Below, one piece after another: positions 1 through 10,432 of a DNA stretch of 64,000 nt. This stretch comes from Siderastrea radians (lineage: Eukaryota > Cnidaria > Anthozoa > Scleractinia > Rhizangiidae): NCBI GenBank assembly GCA_964017195.1, contig OZ024895.1, positions 24,897,875-24,961,874 of the forward strand, written 5' to 3'. Position 1 is the stretch's first letter. Each line of letters begins with the position of its first letter. The position numbers and the translations under genes were made by a program. The notes under the pieces are model-generated. The model was not told where the DNA came from and ran no database searches. It saw only the letters and a program-made list of their open reading frames with translations.

Positions 1-3000
1 CATAACCCACGGCACTTACATATGAAAGAGAGCGGAAAAAGTGTGTGTACGTGTGTGTGGGTTGGGGGTTAGGGCTGAAAAAGGTATACGACCTAAATGA
101 AACGATTCAAGTACCTCGAACAGTTGAACACAAAATGACGGCTTTTTTTACTTTCCGCCTTCGGGCCGAATTTTGATTTTGTTATCCAGGAGTTTCGCGT
201 AAAGGAACCAGGAAAACGAAACTACATAACGAAGAGAGAGAGAAAGACTTGAAGAAAGAAAGAAAAGGAAGGACATAATTCCGTCAGGTTATAACCTTCA
301 CCCACGTAACAACAAAAGCGGGATGTCCGCGCCATTCGTCTGCACCACCAAGCACTTCAAGACACTTCTGTGACATTTTAAATACATAATGCTAACACTT
401 TATGGACGAACAAATCCTTTTATAGGTGCAGGCCGGCCCTATCCAAGGATGTTGAATACATCATATCTCGTTTTTTAAGATCTTCTAAATTTGCGGGGCT
501 ATTTTCAGGCAAGAAATTCTTTCAAAAAAGTCTTTCTTAAAAGAAAAATAACCAAAAGTGTTTTGTACAGCGCCGCAAATTGTTCCCACGAATTGCTTCA
601 CAATAATCCGGCCCAACTCGAAAGTCACTCTAGAACACAGCATTGTTGTTATTATTAGTTTTTTTGAGCTGCAAACTGTACGCATAAATATTTTTCTTAT
701 TTTTGCGCCGTTTTCCTTGTTTTTTGATACAATGTTTCAATATCCTGTCATTAAAACTGTCAAGGGTGTTCAAATCATCTCAGACCACTGGCCACCACTG
801 GCTGTTCGCTTGAATGAACTGCAAACGTCGCTTATCTACAACAGGCTAAATAGAACTCACTCTGAACTAAAAGGGTTATCGTTTTGGGTTTTCATCGTGT
901 TCGGATCTTGGCAAATAACACGAATTGCCACCAAATCGGAATCAGTAGCACTGACGCGAACTGACCTGTAATGGAAAGTTGAAATTTAATTTTGCGTTAA
1001 GTTTTCTATTTGTTCTTTCGTATTCGGGTAGATTGCTCAGTTGAGTTATCAAAATCGGCTACTCGTCTGCTTCAGCGTTTGGTCGACCCAGTTCTCATTC
1101 CATTGGTTGCTGCAGTTTCAAAACAGCTGCTGTCAATGTTCTGGGCCAAGAGGAGGTAGGTTTCCTTTTAAGATTTCATAGACTATCGACCAGGTTATTA
1201 GTTACCGTTGTTGCTTTTCTTCCATGAAATTGCTTCCCAATTTGTTTATTGCCTCAACTTTGTCCTCTATACAGTGTCTTTTTATGACCTTTATTTTAAA
1301 AGCATTCTAAAGGAGTCTTGCTATCATAAAACTTACTTTTCTCCTCGTAAAGTGTTATGCTTTTTTATCCTGATCGCACCAACTCTTAAATTTGAAAAAA
1401 AAAGATTGCATTTGTGGATTGTAAAGATGAAATTCTTCTCGACTTGTTGGCCTCGAAAATACAGTACATTTCAGTAGTACAGTTATTCGCCAAAAGATGA
1501 AAAACCAGGGAAAACGGCAAACACACAATGCGGACCGCTGAGGAAACAGTGAAGTTGGCTTATTTTTCTTCAAAAAGAAGACCTCAGCAGGACTTTCACT
1601 GACAGCTCTTCTTGCAGCGTTCTTTGGAAAGCTAATTAAGTTCAATAGGAGTACTTGTGAAACTACAGTTGCTCTAATAAACCCATTTAAGTTGCTCCCG
1701 GTAGCGACTCAACAGAGTTTTCAATGTAAATACGCATTTCTCACTGATTCGCTTTGATCCCGTTGGCTGCTTAGTTCTGTCAATCATCAAACAACTTTGC
1801 TAAATTAATAACAATGTCCCGGCATTAGGCAGTTTACCGGCTGGCAAAAATTTCCCGAAAATGGTTTTCGGAAGTCTTCAAGCACACGTTAATTATTGAG
1901 GGAAAATGGCGATAGTTTTTGCCCGCGAAGTTTATTTGGCAAAGAGTTTAACTCACAATCAAATGCTGTCTTCAGGTCTTTTCCTTTTCATGTAGAACTT
2001 TTAAAAGAGATGTCTTGCTTCCAAGCTAGGATACAAAATTACCATCTTGAGAATCCAGTGTACGAAAAGCCAGCGCCCCTTTTATCTTGAGTTCAAACTT
2101 CTCCCGTGATAACAAGCCATCCGAATTCTGCTTCTTGTCAGTGTCCAGTCGTATGGCTCCTTACCCCGTTATAACATCAGTTTTAACGGAGATCCATGAA
2201 ACTACGTCCTTTCTACTTAAAGCCTCAAACAAGTCAAAGAAGAGTGTTTAGACTGGAGCGTTTATTAGTCTGCCGCTAGTCCGCCATTATTCTCCAGCAT
2301 AAGCACGTGAGCATTCAAGGACACTTTGAACATATACATGAAGCAAATTGCGACAACGTAGGGCTTGAGTGACGTCATGACTACAAAAATTGACTCGCAT
2401 GGTTTTATTTGATCCCATTTCTATAAATATGGAGCTCCGCTCTTGCGGGGTAAAAGGCCCCCACGAAGCAGCTGCACTAAGAAGAAAATGAAATGGGCTT
2501 GATACCGGAACCTTTTGTGTACGTACCAAGAACGGGGTGTGTTACATCCTTCTAGACTACTAAAATACTGTCTCAAGTGTTTCAGAAGCTCATCTTTGGA
2601 ATTGAAATTTGTCGAACATGGAATTGAACCTACCGAATCGAATCCAGAGGGAAATTGATATCCCGTGCCAGAGTTCCTCATCGCAACTAGCTGTGCCTGA
2701 AACCCGGAGGAAGGCAAATAATGGTGATGACTTGCATTTGCGTTTAGTCTGTTCCTCTCTCTGTCTGTCCCTCCTTGATTCCTTGGAAAATTTCTGCTGA
2801 GCTGGTCAGAAAAAGACGAACGAGCCACTTGAAGCACGTCCAGAAGCCTTTGGCCTTATTACCTAATGCTACCAACTGCATTAGTGCCAAAATTCATTGG
2901 AATGGGTGGCAACATCATACATGTATCTGCGTGTTTTTTGGTGGAGTGATTGCATTTAGGTGTAAAAACCTGTTTTTTCAGTATCTTATTACCATTTTGT

Positions 3001-4196
3001 TGGACCATAATTCTTGTCAGTCGAAAATTTGATTGACACTTGATTCCTTAAAAGATCTTTGATTGACAGTCTAAACACATGGTGTACTTGTGTATAGAAT
3101 CGCTAAAACCTAGTTGTGAGGATTTCAATGTGTAGCAAGTCAAGTTGGACCAACAAATTGTAATACGTGAATCAAGTTTGACATGAAATTGAGGTAAATT
3201 ACACCAAGGAGTAATTTTCTTTGGTGACATAAGCACTTGCAGTACTTTCTACTTCAGTGACTGATGTAAGTCTGCAAACATGGGCAAGCCATCAGTAGTT
3301 CAGCTTTTCAATTCGTCTTGCCAATTTGGGCAAACATTTAGAACCAGTAGACTAGTTCTGTATTGCCTTTACCCTTTTGTTGAAGTCTGCTTTTAAAAGC
3401 CTTAAATATTCAGAACAAATTGTAAAGCACAAGATTTTAAAAATATAAGCATTTGTGAGATAAGAAGTGATCTTTCTTGAGGCATGGATACATCTTTGGT
3501 GTCAAAAGGAATTTTGGCATGGTACATGTTTGCCTTCTAATATATTCCCTTAGAAGTGGCACTGAAAGGCAACATTTCTGGGTAATTACTGCTGGGAGTT
3601 GTAGATCATGATTCGAATTTCAAGATTTATATTCTCTTTCTCTTCCCTCTTTTCTAACCTCATTAGTTGATGAGTAACCGTTTGGCCAAAATGTTCATCA
3701 TTCAGCTTCAACCTTGGTGAACTTAAAGTCGAAGGAACAGATGAATCATGCAAGATGTCTATTTACGCAAATCATTTTGGGCAGGGTTTTTTTTCTTTCT
3801 TTTCCTCTCGCTGGTCGCCTGTTCAGTTCTTGGCTCATGGCTATCGCTGAGGTCTTAGTGGTCATCTGGTAACAGTGGTTCTGTCTTCTTTTGTATTGTA
3901 CTCGTGGGCACTATAATAGGTGCTGTGAAGAGAACTGAGGTTAACTTAAATCTGAAAGTCCTTGTCAAGAAAGGAACAAACATTGGCCCATCGTTTTTTC
4001 TTCAACAGTTTGACAGCCATATGGTAATGACTGCCGTGGTCTTCTTTGCAATCATCATTCTGATGCTCAACAGTGACAACCCAATACAATACTTTTGCCA
4101 CAGTTGTCTCAAACGTGTGGACTATGACAGTGGCAAAGCTTTGTCGAGTTGGAAAAATAAACCGTCCTTTGTTGCCGTATCTCTAGGCTCTCCATG
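1..4196. other. No recognisable gene; AT-rich unique-looking sequence
   Basis: I read both strands and found only short open frames without recognisable domains, codon bias or a convincing chain of splice sites. The longest, 558-971 (+, 137 codons) and 2421-2837 (-, 138 codons), resemble no family I know. A promoter-like arrangement near 2.4 kb is listed separately. The right border is the probable poly(A) end of LINE-A. Confidence 0.5.
2370..2429 (+). promoter_or_regulatory. CRE plus TATA box, candidate core promoter
   Basis: A perfect palindromic cAMP-response element, TGACGTCA, lies at 2370-2377. A TATA box, TATAAATA, follows at 2422-2429, and a GC-rich stretch comes after it. This spacing is typical of inducible animal promoters. 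The first ATG with a fair context on this strand is at 2618, but its 60-odd codon frame resembles nothing known. The arrangement could be chance or belong to an unseen exon. Confidence 0.35.
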
Positions 4197-4313
4197 TTTT
4201 TTTTAAATTTCGTTTGCAAATACGCTTATTATTTACAAAATACGTTACAAATTGAATACAGCACTACATACATTGAATTCACTGATTACCAAGCTACAAT
4301 ACTATTGTAACTC

Positions 4314-4636
4314 TTAATAAAATTGTCTGAAAATATGAATTGCAAAGAGATCATTCAGAAAGTTACAAACTTCCCTACAGAAATTGACAATCCAGATAAC
4401 GTAAAAAGAGGAGAAAAGGTAAGTTATGAATATTAACTTCTTTTTCAATTTTATACTTATATTTAATTTTGGTGATGAAGTCGAGAGGCAATAAAGGTGG
4501 TGAGTCATTCTGGGGCTTTCTTGTGTAAATGTAATAGTGCAAGAGGAGGATATAATTTAATTTCTTGATTAGACGGGTTAATACAGAAGACATACTAAAA
4601 AGAACATCTTCAGTGTTTAAAGTAAAGTTGAAGTTA
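4314..4636 (-). pseudogene. LINE-A ORF2, extreme C-terminal piece
   Basis: Overlapping minus-strand frames at 4375-4593 and 4314-4508 contain the motif LNYILLLHYYIYTRKPQND, followed by DFITKIKYKYKIEKE. This is the conserved tail seen after the zinc-binding motif in cnidarian L1/Tx1-like ORF2 proteins. It is the continuation of the C-terminal block at 7989-8702, displaced by the insertion at 4643-7982. Frames change along the block, so no intact protein remains. Assignment rests on family resemblance and on its position directly beside the insertion. Confidence 0.65.
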
Positions 4637-5083
4637 TTAATTGAGGGGGGGCATAAGGGTTTGCGGTGATGTGGTATTGCGTTATTTTTGGTGCTGTATT
4701 GCGGTCATTTTAATTTTAAAGACGGTATTGCGGTTTTACAAGACTAAGCGGTTTGCGGTTTCTAAAAATTTTAGGCCGCGGTAATTGGTGAAAAAAAAAG
4801 AAACTGCGGTGATACGGTCGATACATTTTCACGCGGATCCTCTAGTTTCTGGTGTTTTGTTTTAAATTTTTACAAGGTCTTTCGAGCTAAACAGCAGTCG
4901 GGGACCACTAATGTGCAAAGACCCGTAAATAAGCATTGTGGCTTGTGATTTCAACCATTTCCAGTTAATGCTTGATATTATAAACCGTCTTATCCAATAA
5001 TATGTTGGTAATATTGCATAGCTTTCCAGACTGGGAGTCTCTTTGGCTCAAATATCTTTATCTACACTTTCACGAGCGTGACG

Positions 5084-5727
5084 ATGTCCGAGGCCAGCGA
5101 GGAGCATATTGTCATAAATTGCGTCGCTATTTTCTACGAGGACGGAAAAGGAGGTGAAAATTTCCAAAGGAAAAACAAATTTTGTTGCAGGACGTCACTG
5201 GTATCAAAACAACCCTCAGTGGACCTCCAGGGCACGTGTCAGCAAGGACAGTGGCATCAGTTGCCATGATAGACACAGGTCTACAAAGATTGTATGCTAA
5301 CCTGGAAAAATTTGTTGACAAGCACACAAATTTGTTGAGCTGTATGACACTAGATGTGGAAAATTGTCATTCAACCGGACATGTAAAGCAGGCAAACAAG
5401 TCAAAGGCAGAGTACTGCAGGTCATTCGGCTTAGCAATGAAGGAGGCGGTGAACCCGGGGGTGAAGCGTGTTACCACTTGGGCAGCTTATTATCACACAA
5501 GCAAGCGATCTTGGTATCCCAAATCAGAGCCAGGTTTGTTGCTATCACAGGTTCCTGTCATGAAACCTCTACCAGTTGTCAATATGTGTCCAGCCGACTA
5601 CGATGCTCTTAGAAACTGGGCGTCCTCTTATGGGGCTGCCGTAAGACAACGAGCGGTACGCAGAGAGACCACAATGGCACGTCATGGCACACTCCCTGAC
5701 CTCCGCGATACCGGTGCAGCGCTCTAA
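5084..5727 (+). pseudogene. Uncharacterised TE-borne protein, 3' truncated by the tRNA-like array
   Basis: The ATG at 5084 starts an acidic N-terminus (MSEASEEHIVINCVAIFYED). A second frame, open from 5182, carries most of the protein, with motifs NLEKFVDKHTNLLSCMTLD, KSKAEYCRSFGLAMKEAV, TTWAAYYHTSKRSWYP and LRNWASSYGAAVRQR. A possible short intron (GT at 5152, AG before 5192) would join the two. The reading frame runs into the inverted tRNA-like repeat at about 5694, so the natural C-terminus is lost. It looks like a real, conserved multicopy cnidarian protein, but I know no function. It could be the element's transposase or an accessory protein. Confidence 0.55.
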
Positions 5728-5746
5728 CCAATTGAGCTATCAAGCC
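5694..5746 (-). tRNA. Inverted, truncated tRNA-like copy at the left edge of the array
   Basis: The complement of 5746 down to 5694 matches the first 53 bases of the array tRNA body (acceptor 5' strand, D-arm, anticodon arm, start of T-arm) and then stops at the junction with the host element's ORF. Its orientation opposite to the five other units mirrors the inverted pair seen at 61.8-62.3 kb. Confidence 0.6.
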
Positions 5747-6214
5747 AACTGGGAGCTGGTCATTAAATTGGTTCGTAATATACCCGGGAAAGATGAAGAT
5801 GAAATTATGAATATATGAAATTCATATATTTGAACTGCAGAATGAAGAGCCATTGCCTTTGATGAGCAGGTCAATACAGCAGATGCTGCTGCTGCCGCCC
5901 CCACTGCCGAATTGGACGACGACAAAGCGGACGAATATGAGGAAATATATGAATTTCATATATTCATATATTTGAACTGCAATTCGTATATTTGAATAGT
6001 TCAATAGTTCAATTCATATATTTGAACTGCAGCAAGCCTGATTTTTTCAGGCTTTCTTTTCGCAACTTCATAGGTTGCGTTAATAACTGCGAGGATCTTC
6101 TTTACATTTATTTCTTCATTCCGCAGTTCAAATATATGAATTTCATATATTCATAATTTCATCTTCATCTTTCCCGGGTATATTACGAACCAATTTACTG
6201 ACCAGCTCCCAGTT

Positions 6215-6286
6215 GGCTTGATAGCTCAATTGGTTAGAGCGCTGCACCGGTATCGCGGAGGTCAGGGTTCGAATCCCGGCAAGCCT
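6215..6286 (+). tRNA. tRNA-like gene, array unit 1 (probably not functional)
   Basis: Begins GGCTTGATAGCTC and ends GGCAAGCCT. The D-arm GCTC/GAGC pairs perfectly with loop AATTGGTTA, matching the Pol III A box. The T-loop TTCGAAT with GGG/CCC gives the B box. The acceptor pairs over six bases only. Read in standard alignment the anticodon loop is CCGGTAT, giving anticodon GGT (Thr), but position 33 is C instead of U. A run of six T follows at 6289. Best seen as a tRNA-derived repeat. Confidence 0.55.
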
Positions 6287-6461
6287 GATTTTTTCAGGCT
6301 TTCTTTTCGTAACTGCGTAAGTTGCGTTAATAACTGCAAGGATCTTCTTTACATTTATTTCTGCATTCCGCAGTTCAAATATATGAATTTCATATATTCA
6401 TAATTCCATCGTCATCTTTCCCGGGTATATTACGAACCAATTTAATGACCAGCTCCCAGTT

Positions 6462-6533
6462 GGCTTGATACCTCAATTAGTTAGAGCGCTGCACCGGTAT
6501 CGCAGAGGTCAGGGTTCGAATCCCGGCAAGCCT
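6462..6533 (+). tRNA. tRNA-like gene, array unit 2
   Basis: Same structure as unit 1 with changes in the A-box region (GATACCTCAATTAG in place of GATAGCTCAATTGG), which breaks the D-stem. The B box is intact and is followed by a T-run. Likely a dead copy. Confidence 0.45.
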
Positions 6534-6708
6534 GATTTTTTCAGGCTTTCTTTTTGCAACTGCGTAAGTTGCGTTAATAACTGCGAGGATCTTCTTTACA
6601 TTTATTTCTTCATTCTGCAGTTCAAATATATGAATTTCATATATTCATAATTCCATCTTCATCTTTCCCGGGTATATTACGAACCAATTTAATGACCAGC
6701 TCCCGGTT

Positions 6709-6780
6709 GGCTTGATACCTCAGTTATTTAGAGCGCTGCACCAGTATCGCAGAGGTCAGGGTTCGAATCCCGGCAAGCCT
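6709..6780 (+). tRNA. tRNA-like gene, array unit 3
   Basis: Same 72-base body. The D-arm is degraded further (CTCAGTTATTTAGAGC) and the anticodon loop is changed to CCAGTAT. The B box GGTTCGAATCC is intact, followed by a T-run. Confidence 0.4.
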
Positions 6781-6955
6781 GATTTTTTCAGCCTTTCTTT
6801 TTGCAACTGCGTAAGTTGCGTTAATAACTGCGAGGATCTTCTTTATATTTATTTCTTCATTCCGCAGTTCAAATATATGAATTTCATATATTCATAATTC
6901 CATCTTTATCTTTCCCGGGTATATTACGAACCAATTTAATGACCAGCTCCCAGTT

Positions 6956-7027
6956 GGCTTGATACCTCAATTAGTTAGAGCACTCCACCGGTATCGCGGA
7001 GGTCAGGGTTCAAACCCTGGCAAGCCT
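6956..7027 (+). tRNA. tRNA-like gene, array unit 4
   Basis: The D-arm is altered (CCTC), the anticodon stem changed (CTCCA) and the B box mutated (GGTTCAAACCC). The unit is followed by a run of T. This is the most diverged unit of the array in the tRNA body. Confidence 0.4.
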
Positions 7028-7202
7028 GATTTTTTTCAGGTTTTCTTTTCGCAACTGCATAAGTTGCGCTAATAACTGCGAGGATCTTCTTTACATTATT
7101 TCTTCATTCCGCAGTTCAAATATATGAATTTCATATATTCATAATTTCATCTTCATCTTTCCCAGGTATATTACGAACCAATTTAATGACCAGCTCCCAG
7201 TT

Positions 7203-7274
7203 GGCTTGATAGGTCAATTGGTTAGAGCGCTGCACTGGTATCGCGGAGGTCAGGGTTCGAATCCCGGCAATCCT
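7203..7274 (+). tRNA. tRNA-like gene, array unit 5
   Basis: The D-arm begins AGGTC rather than AGCTC. The anticodon loop reads CTGGTAT, which restores U33, with GGT still in the anticodon position. The B box is intact, and the 3' end reads GCAATCCT with one acceptor mismatch. Confidence 0.4.
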
Positions 7275-7988
7275 GATTTTTTCAGGCTTTCTTTTTGCAA
7301 CTGCATAAGTTGCGTTAATAACTGCGAGGATCTTCTTTACATTTAATTCAGTCTTAGAAAGACATTGAATGAAATTTGATGTTGATTCGAAATGCAAACA
7401 AGAACAACTGGGTATCCCAAGCTTGGGTTTTTTTTTCGGAATATTAGAGGTTGAAAACTATCTCTAAAATTGACGAATTTTACGAAAAGCATGCTTGGTA
7501 CTAAATTTGAACGGTTTGCCATGTGGAAGTTATAAATGTTGAGGTCTCTTCGATACCGAAATTTTACGTTACGGTCAGCAGTATTCAAGCATGTGTGTGC
7601 ACACAGAGTTCCACAGATTAAGGCCAACATGGTTAGTCCCCTTAAGGTGCAACTTCGAGACCTTCACCGACGCATTAATTATTAGTTACACAAAGTCATG
7701 GAATGTATCGATACTCTTAAGAGTACATGATCCAGATACCAGCATTAAGGTCAGTTCTAAATAAACTAATACTACTACACTTCGATTATGTAACGAGCTC
7801 AATGATCGTACGTTTGATTAACGTCAACGTATTTATTTCTTAAGGAATGACCCAAGTAAAGAATCGATAACAGGAACTTAGCCTACACATTTGAAACTGC
7901 GGTTTCGGTATTTTTGTCAATTTCAATGCGGTATAGCGTTTTTTTTAGCGGTTTTCGGCCCCCCCACCTTTACGCCCCCCTCTTAATT

Positions 7989-8702
7989 ACATGAAACCAT
8001 TGTAACATTTCTTAAGTAAAGGACGTAAATTGGCACTTGAAAAAGGTATGATCCATGGAGTCTGATTCCCCGCAGTATATGCAATTACCATCTGATTTAA
8101 ATCTAAACCATTCTGTCCTAGTCACCACAAACCCTGTAAATGAATTTGAAGTGGAATTCTCTAAATCTGTTTTCTTTACATGTCTTTCGAACTGATTTAA
8201 ATATCTTTTTCCAATGTGTTTTGTCCTGTGAAATATCTAGCTTTGTTCCACCTTCTTGGACCTGTTTGTTTATCTCTGCACCTCCTATCTATAATTAACC
8301 AGTAAACGTCTGTGGATTTTAAGCTTTTAATAAATTGATATTTACATTTTCATTTGGACGGAAGGATCCCGGATCTTCTGTATTAACCATCTCATTGCTA
8401 GACCTTTTGGGTTTTGTCTTTCTCAGGGAGTGGTAAATAGCAGAGACGACTTGGAAGTAATGAAGGAAGGTGGTTTTTTTTTTTGGAACGAATATCTGGA
8501 TTGCAAAACAAAAAATGGCAGTACTTGCCCATTTCCATTTGAAAGACCTTCAACCATTCTAATGCCTAGAAATCTGAGCAGTCTTCCTTTGATGTTGCTG
8601 CCGATATCTTTTGGTACATTAATATTTGAAGGTGAATATATTAGAGATGAAACCCAAAGCACCTTGATTATCATAACAGTTCACCAGTGTCAAATCCTGT
8701 GA
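7989..8702 (-). pseudogene. LINE-A ORF2, C-terminal region after RT
   Basis: The minus-strand block opens with a frame at 8674-8423 containing SSLIYSPSNINVPKDIGSN, the typical post-RT segment of L1/Tx1-like ORF2. Further down (8.35-8.0 kb), after several frame changes and stops, come STDVYWLIIDRRCRDKQ- and NKARYFTGQN-like segments. The block resumes after the DIRS-like insertion and is itself cut at its 3' side by the element ending at 7982. Many stops show long decay. Confidence 0.6.
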
Positions 8703-8866
8703 CCTACAGATTGTGTTTGTAGTTTGTCTATCTTGAGGTTAAAATTCATTTCGTTTCCTTTAATGCTTGTTTCGGGTAAAACAAACACCTATGAGAAACG
8801 TTTATCCAAAGAATCTCTTACATAAATACAGTAAATAATTGAAAGAACAATATTGCAAGTGAAAAA

Positions 8867-9560
8867 TTAAAGTCCAGTGCTCTGGGCAACATTCAGCCTC
8901 TCTACAACCTGTTCTTTTATATACATGTCCTTGGCGAGATCGGACTTCCAGCGACCATGTAGTTTAAATAAGCGTTCTCTTGAAGGGAAATTCTTTAGAT
9001 TGGTCACAATGGAAGTGGCACCACTGGACCCAAAGCTATGCAAAACAAGAAGTCGTTGACCATAGCCTAAGTCGCTTAAACATTCCTTGAACATCTGCCC
9101 AAAGCACGTGTAGGAAATTTTCCTATCGCCCAAAACATATTTTCCAACGGATTTAAAGAAAACGTTTCTAAACAAAAATGTGGGGACCTGGAAATGGTAA
9201 TATTAGCACTGTCTAAATATCTTAACAACAACCAATACGGACATGTAAAATTCCCAGACTTCTGTATAAACACATCTTGACCTTCTCTGTAAACATCTGT
9301 CTTACTCTCCGGAAGTCTAATGGTAATATTGTCCGAAAACACTGTCATATTGCAGAGTTGGATGTTGAGAAGCTCATTTGAACGGAAAATACCTACGAAA
9401 CAAAGAACACACATAGCAGGAAACCTTAGATCTTTAATGGTAGCAGTTTCATGAGCGTACTCATTAATAATAGACTTAATTCATTCAAACGAAACCGGTT
9501 CCTTCTTTTTTACAGGTTCAAGTCTCGATCGTTTTCCGCTTCAACAAAATTCTTGCAAAG
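8867..9560 (-). pseudogene. Tyrosine recombinase (YR) domain of the DIRS-like element
   Basis: The frame 9414-9076 has GIFRSNELLNI, which holds the first catalytic Arg of the YR fold, then PESKTDVYREGQDV. A frameshift leads to 9175-8867 with LHSFGSSGATS, LFKLHGRWKSD and AKDMYIKE. Family knowledge: the active site is R..HxxR..H/W..Y. Here HxxR reads HSFG, so the second Arg is lost, while the nucleophile Tyr (DMYI) remains. In the element this enzyme would integrate circular DNA; this copy is inactive. Confidence 0.75.
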
Positions 9561-9679
9561 TCCAGCATCTAAAGGGTTACTAGCTAAGGGCAAAATACCA
9601 TGGATTCATTTAAGGGCAGCATGAGCCATACTACCAGAAGATACATTCTTCTTATCCCATAAATGCGATAAATACAAAG

Positions 9680-10432
9680 CTAAATGGGTGACGCTAGCAG
9701 GCAAGGAACAAGGCAGCCCAACTCCAGCTGTGCCAGGATTCCAAAAACGAGAGAAAAAAACGCAGTGTTTTTGCATTGTAATACGAGGCAAAACAATCCA
9801 ATGAATGAGGACCCCACATGCGTTCCAAGATGTCTAATTTTACTAACGAAATTGGTTTGAGTGCTCAGATCTCTAGGGATCCACTGAACATGCAAGTCTA
9901 TGTTATGCTGAAAACAATATGAAAAAATCTTGTAAGCCAAGTGGTGCAATTGAAGTTTCATACTACCAATATCTACAATTCTGGTGGTAGCTTGATTGTC
10001 AATAAACCATTTGATGCAAGCGTCAAAACGTTTGTCCTCAAAGGCTTGTAAAACTGTAGTAAATAGCAATGAGCTCGCGATGGGTCGAACTAAGCGATCT
10101 TTCTTGATCAGGTTTAGGTCAAATTCCGTATCGCAATCAGGAGCAGCCACAACGGCGTAGACAAAAAAGGGGATCTTATAGCCATCGTGAATAGTCGACA
10201 ATATAAAATCAGAGGCTTGTAAACATCGCCAGAATGAAATATGCGCCTTTAAAAGATCGTGAACAGAAGGAGAGGAAGAACTGGAATAGCCCGCTTCTCC
10301 TTTATCAAAGTAAAAAAGTTGTACCTCAATCAATTGGTTTTCATCAGAACAATCTTCAACGTCACCGTCACTTGCTGCCGAGTGCTGAACTGGATTTGTC
10401 GGGATGACTGTCGGTGAAAACTTTCCGGCCAA
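9680..10432 (-). pseudogene. DIRS-like polyprotein remnant: pre-RT and RNase H segments fused by deletion
   Basis: The frame is open for 250 codons. Residues about 60-95 (LLKAHISFWRCLQASDFILS) match the region before RT. The sequence then runs directly into a segment with DACIKWFIDNQATTRIVDIG and FQHNIDLHVQWIPRDLSTQT, typical of the RNase H/linker of cnidarian DIRS-like elements (the WIPRD.N motif). The missing RT core means a deletion was resolved in frame, leaving a deceptively long ORF. The next frame (9791-9606) has FFSRFWNPGTAGVG and leads into the recombinase N-terminus. Confidence 0.65.

Larger units (their letters stand above)
5694..7347 (+). repeat. Tandem array of 247-bp tRNA-like units with an inverted unit at its left end
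   Basis: Five direct units carry a tRNA-like gene beginning at 6215, 6462, 6709, 6956 and 7203, that is, exactly 247 bp apart each time. A sixth, inverted and truncated copy lies at 5694-5746. Each unit has a tRNA-like body, a T-run after it (candidate Pol III terminator), a stretch with a TTGCGTTAATAACTGC motif, a short palindrome ATGAAATTCAT-type block and a CCCGGGTATATTACGAACC block. A unique insert at about 5850-5945 includes a CTG/GCC-rich stretch. Equal spacing suggests recent unequal exchange, yet the units differ by scattered substitutions. Confidence 0.85.
4643..7982 (+). mobile_element. 3.3 kb DNA element with G-rich ends, TTAATT duplication and GCGGT subterminal motifs
   Basis: The left end reads GAGGGGGGGCATAAGGG and the right end, read on the opposite strand, GAGGGGGGCGTAAAGGTG. 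The element is flanked on both sides by TTAATT (4637-4642 and 7983-7988). Both subterminal regions are rich in the tetramer/pentamer GCGG(T) and its complement (4660-4830 and 7895-7960). It interrupts the LINE-A C-terminal region. Inside are an uncharacterised ORF (5084-5727) and a tRNA-like array (5694-7347). I cannot name the superfamily: a 6-bp duplication and short G-rich termini do not match one I can recall with certainty. Confidence 0.7.

Noticed and set aside
2421..2837. 138-codon minus-strand ORF as a gene
   Set aside because: No recognisable motif; overlaps the candidate promoter and has no splice or promoter support on its strand.
6215..7274. Cluster of genuine tRNA-Thr genes
   Set aside because: Position 33 is not U in most copies, the acceptor pairs only six bases and the A box is broken in most units; a tRNA-derived repeat fits better.
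9680..10432. Intact 250-residue host protein
   Set aside because: It is two separate DIRS segments joined by an in-frame deletion.
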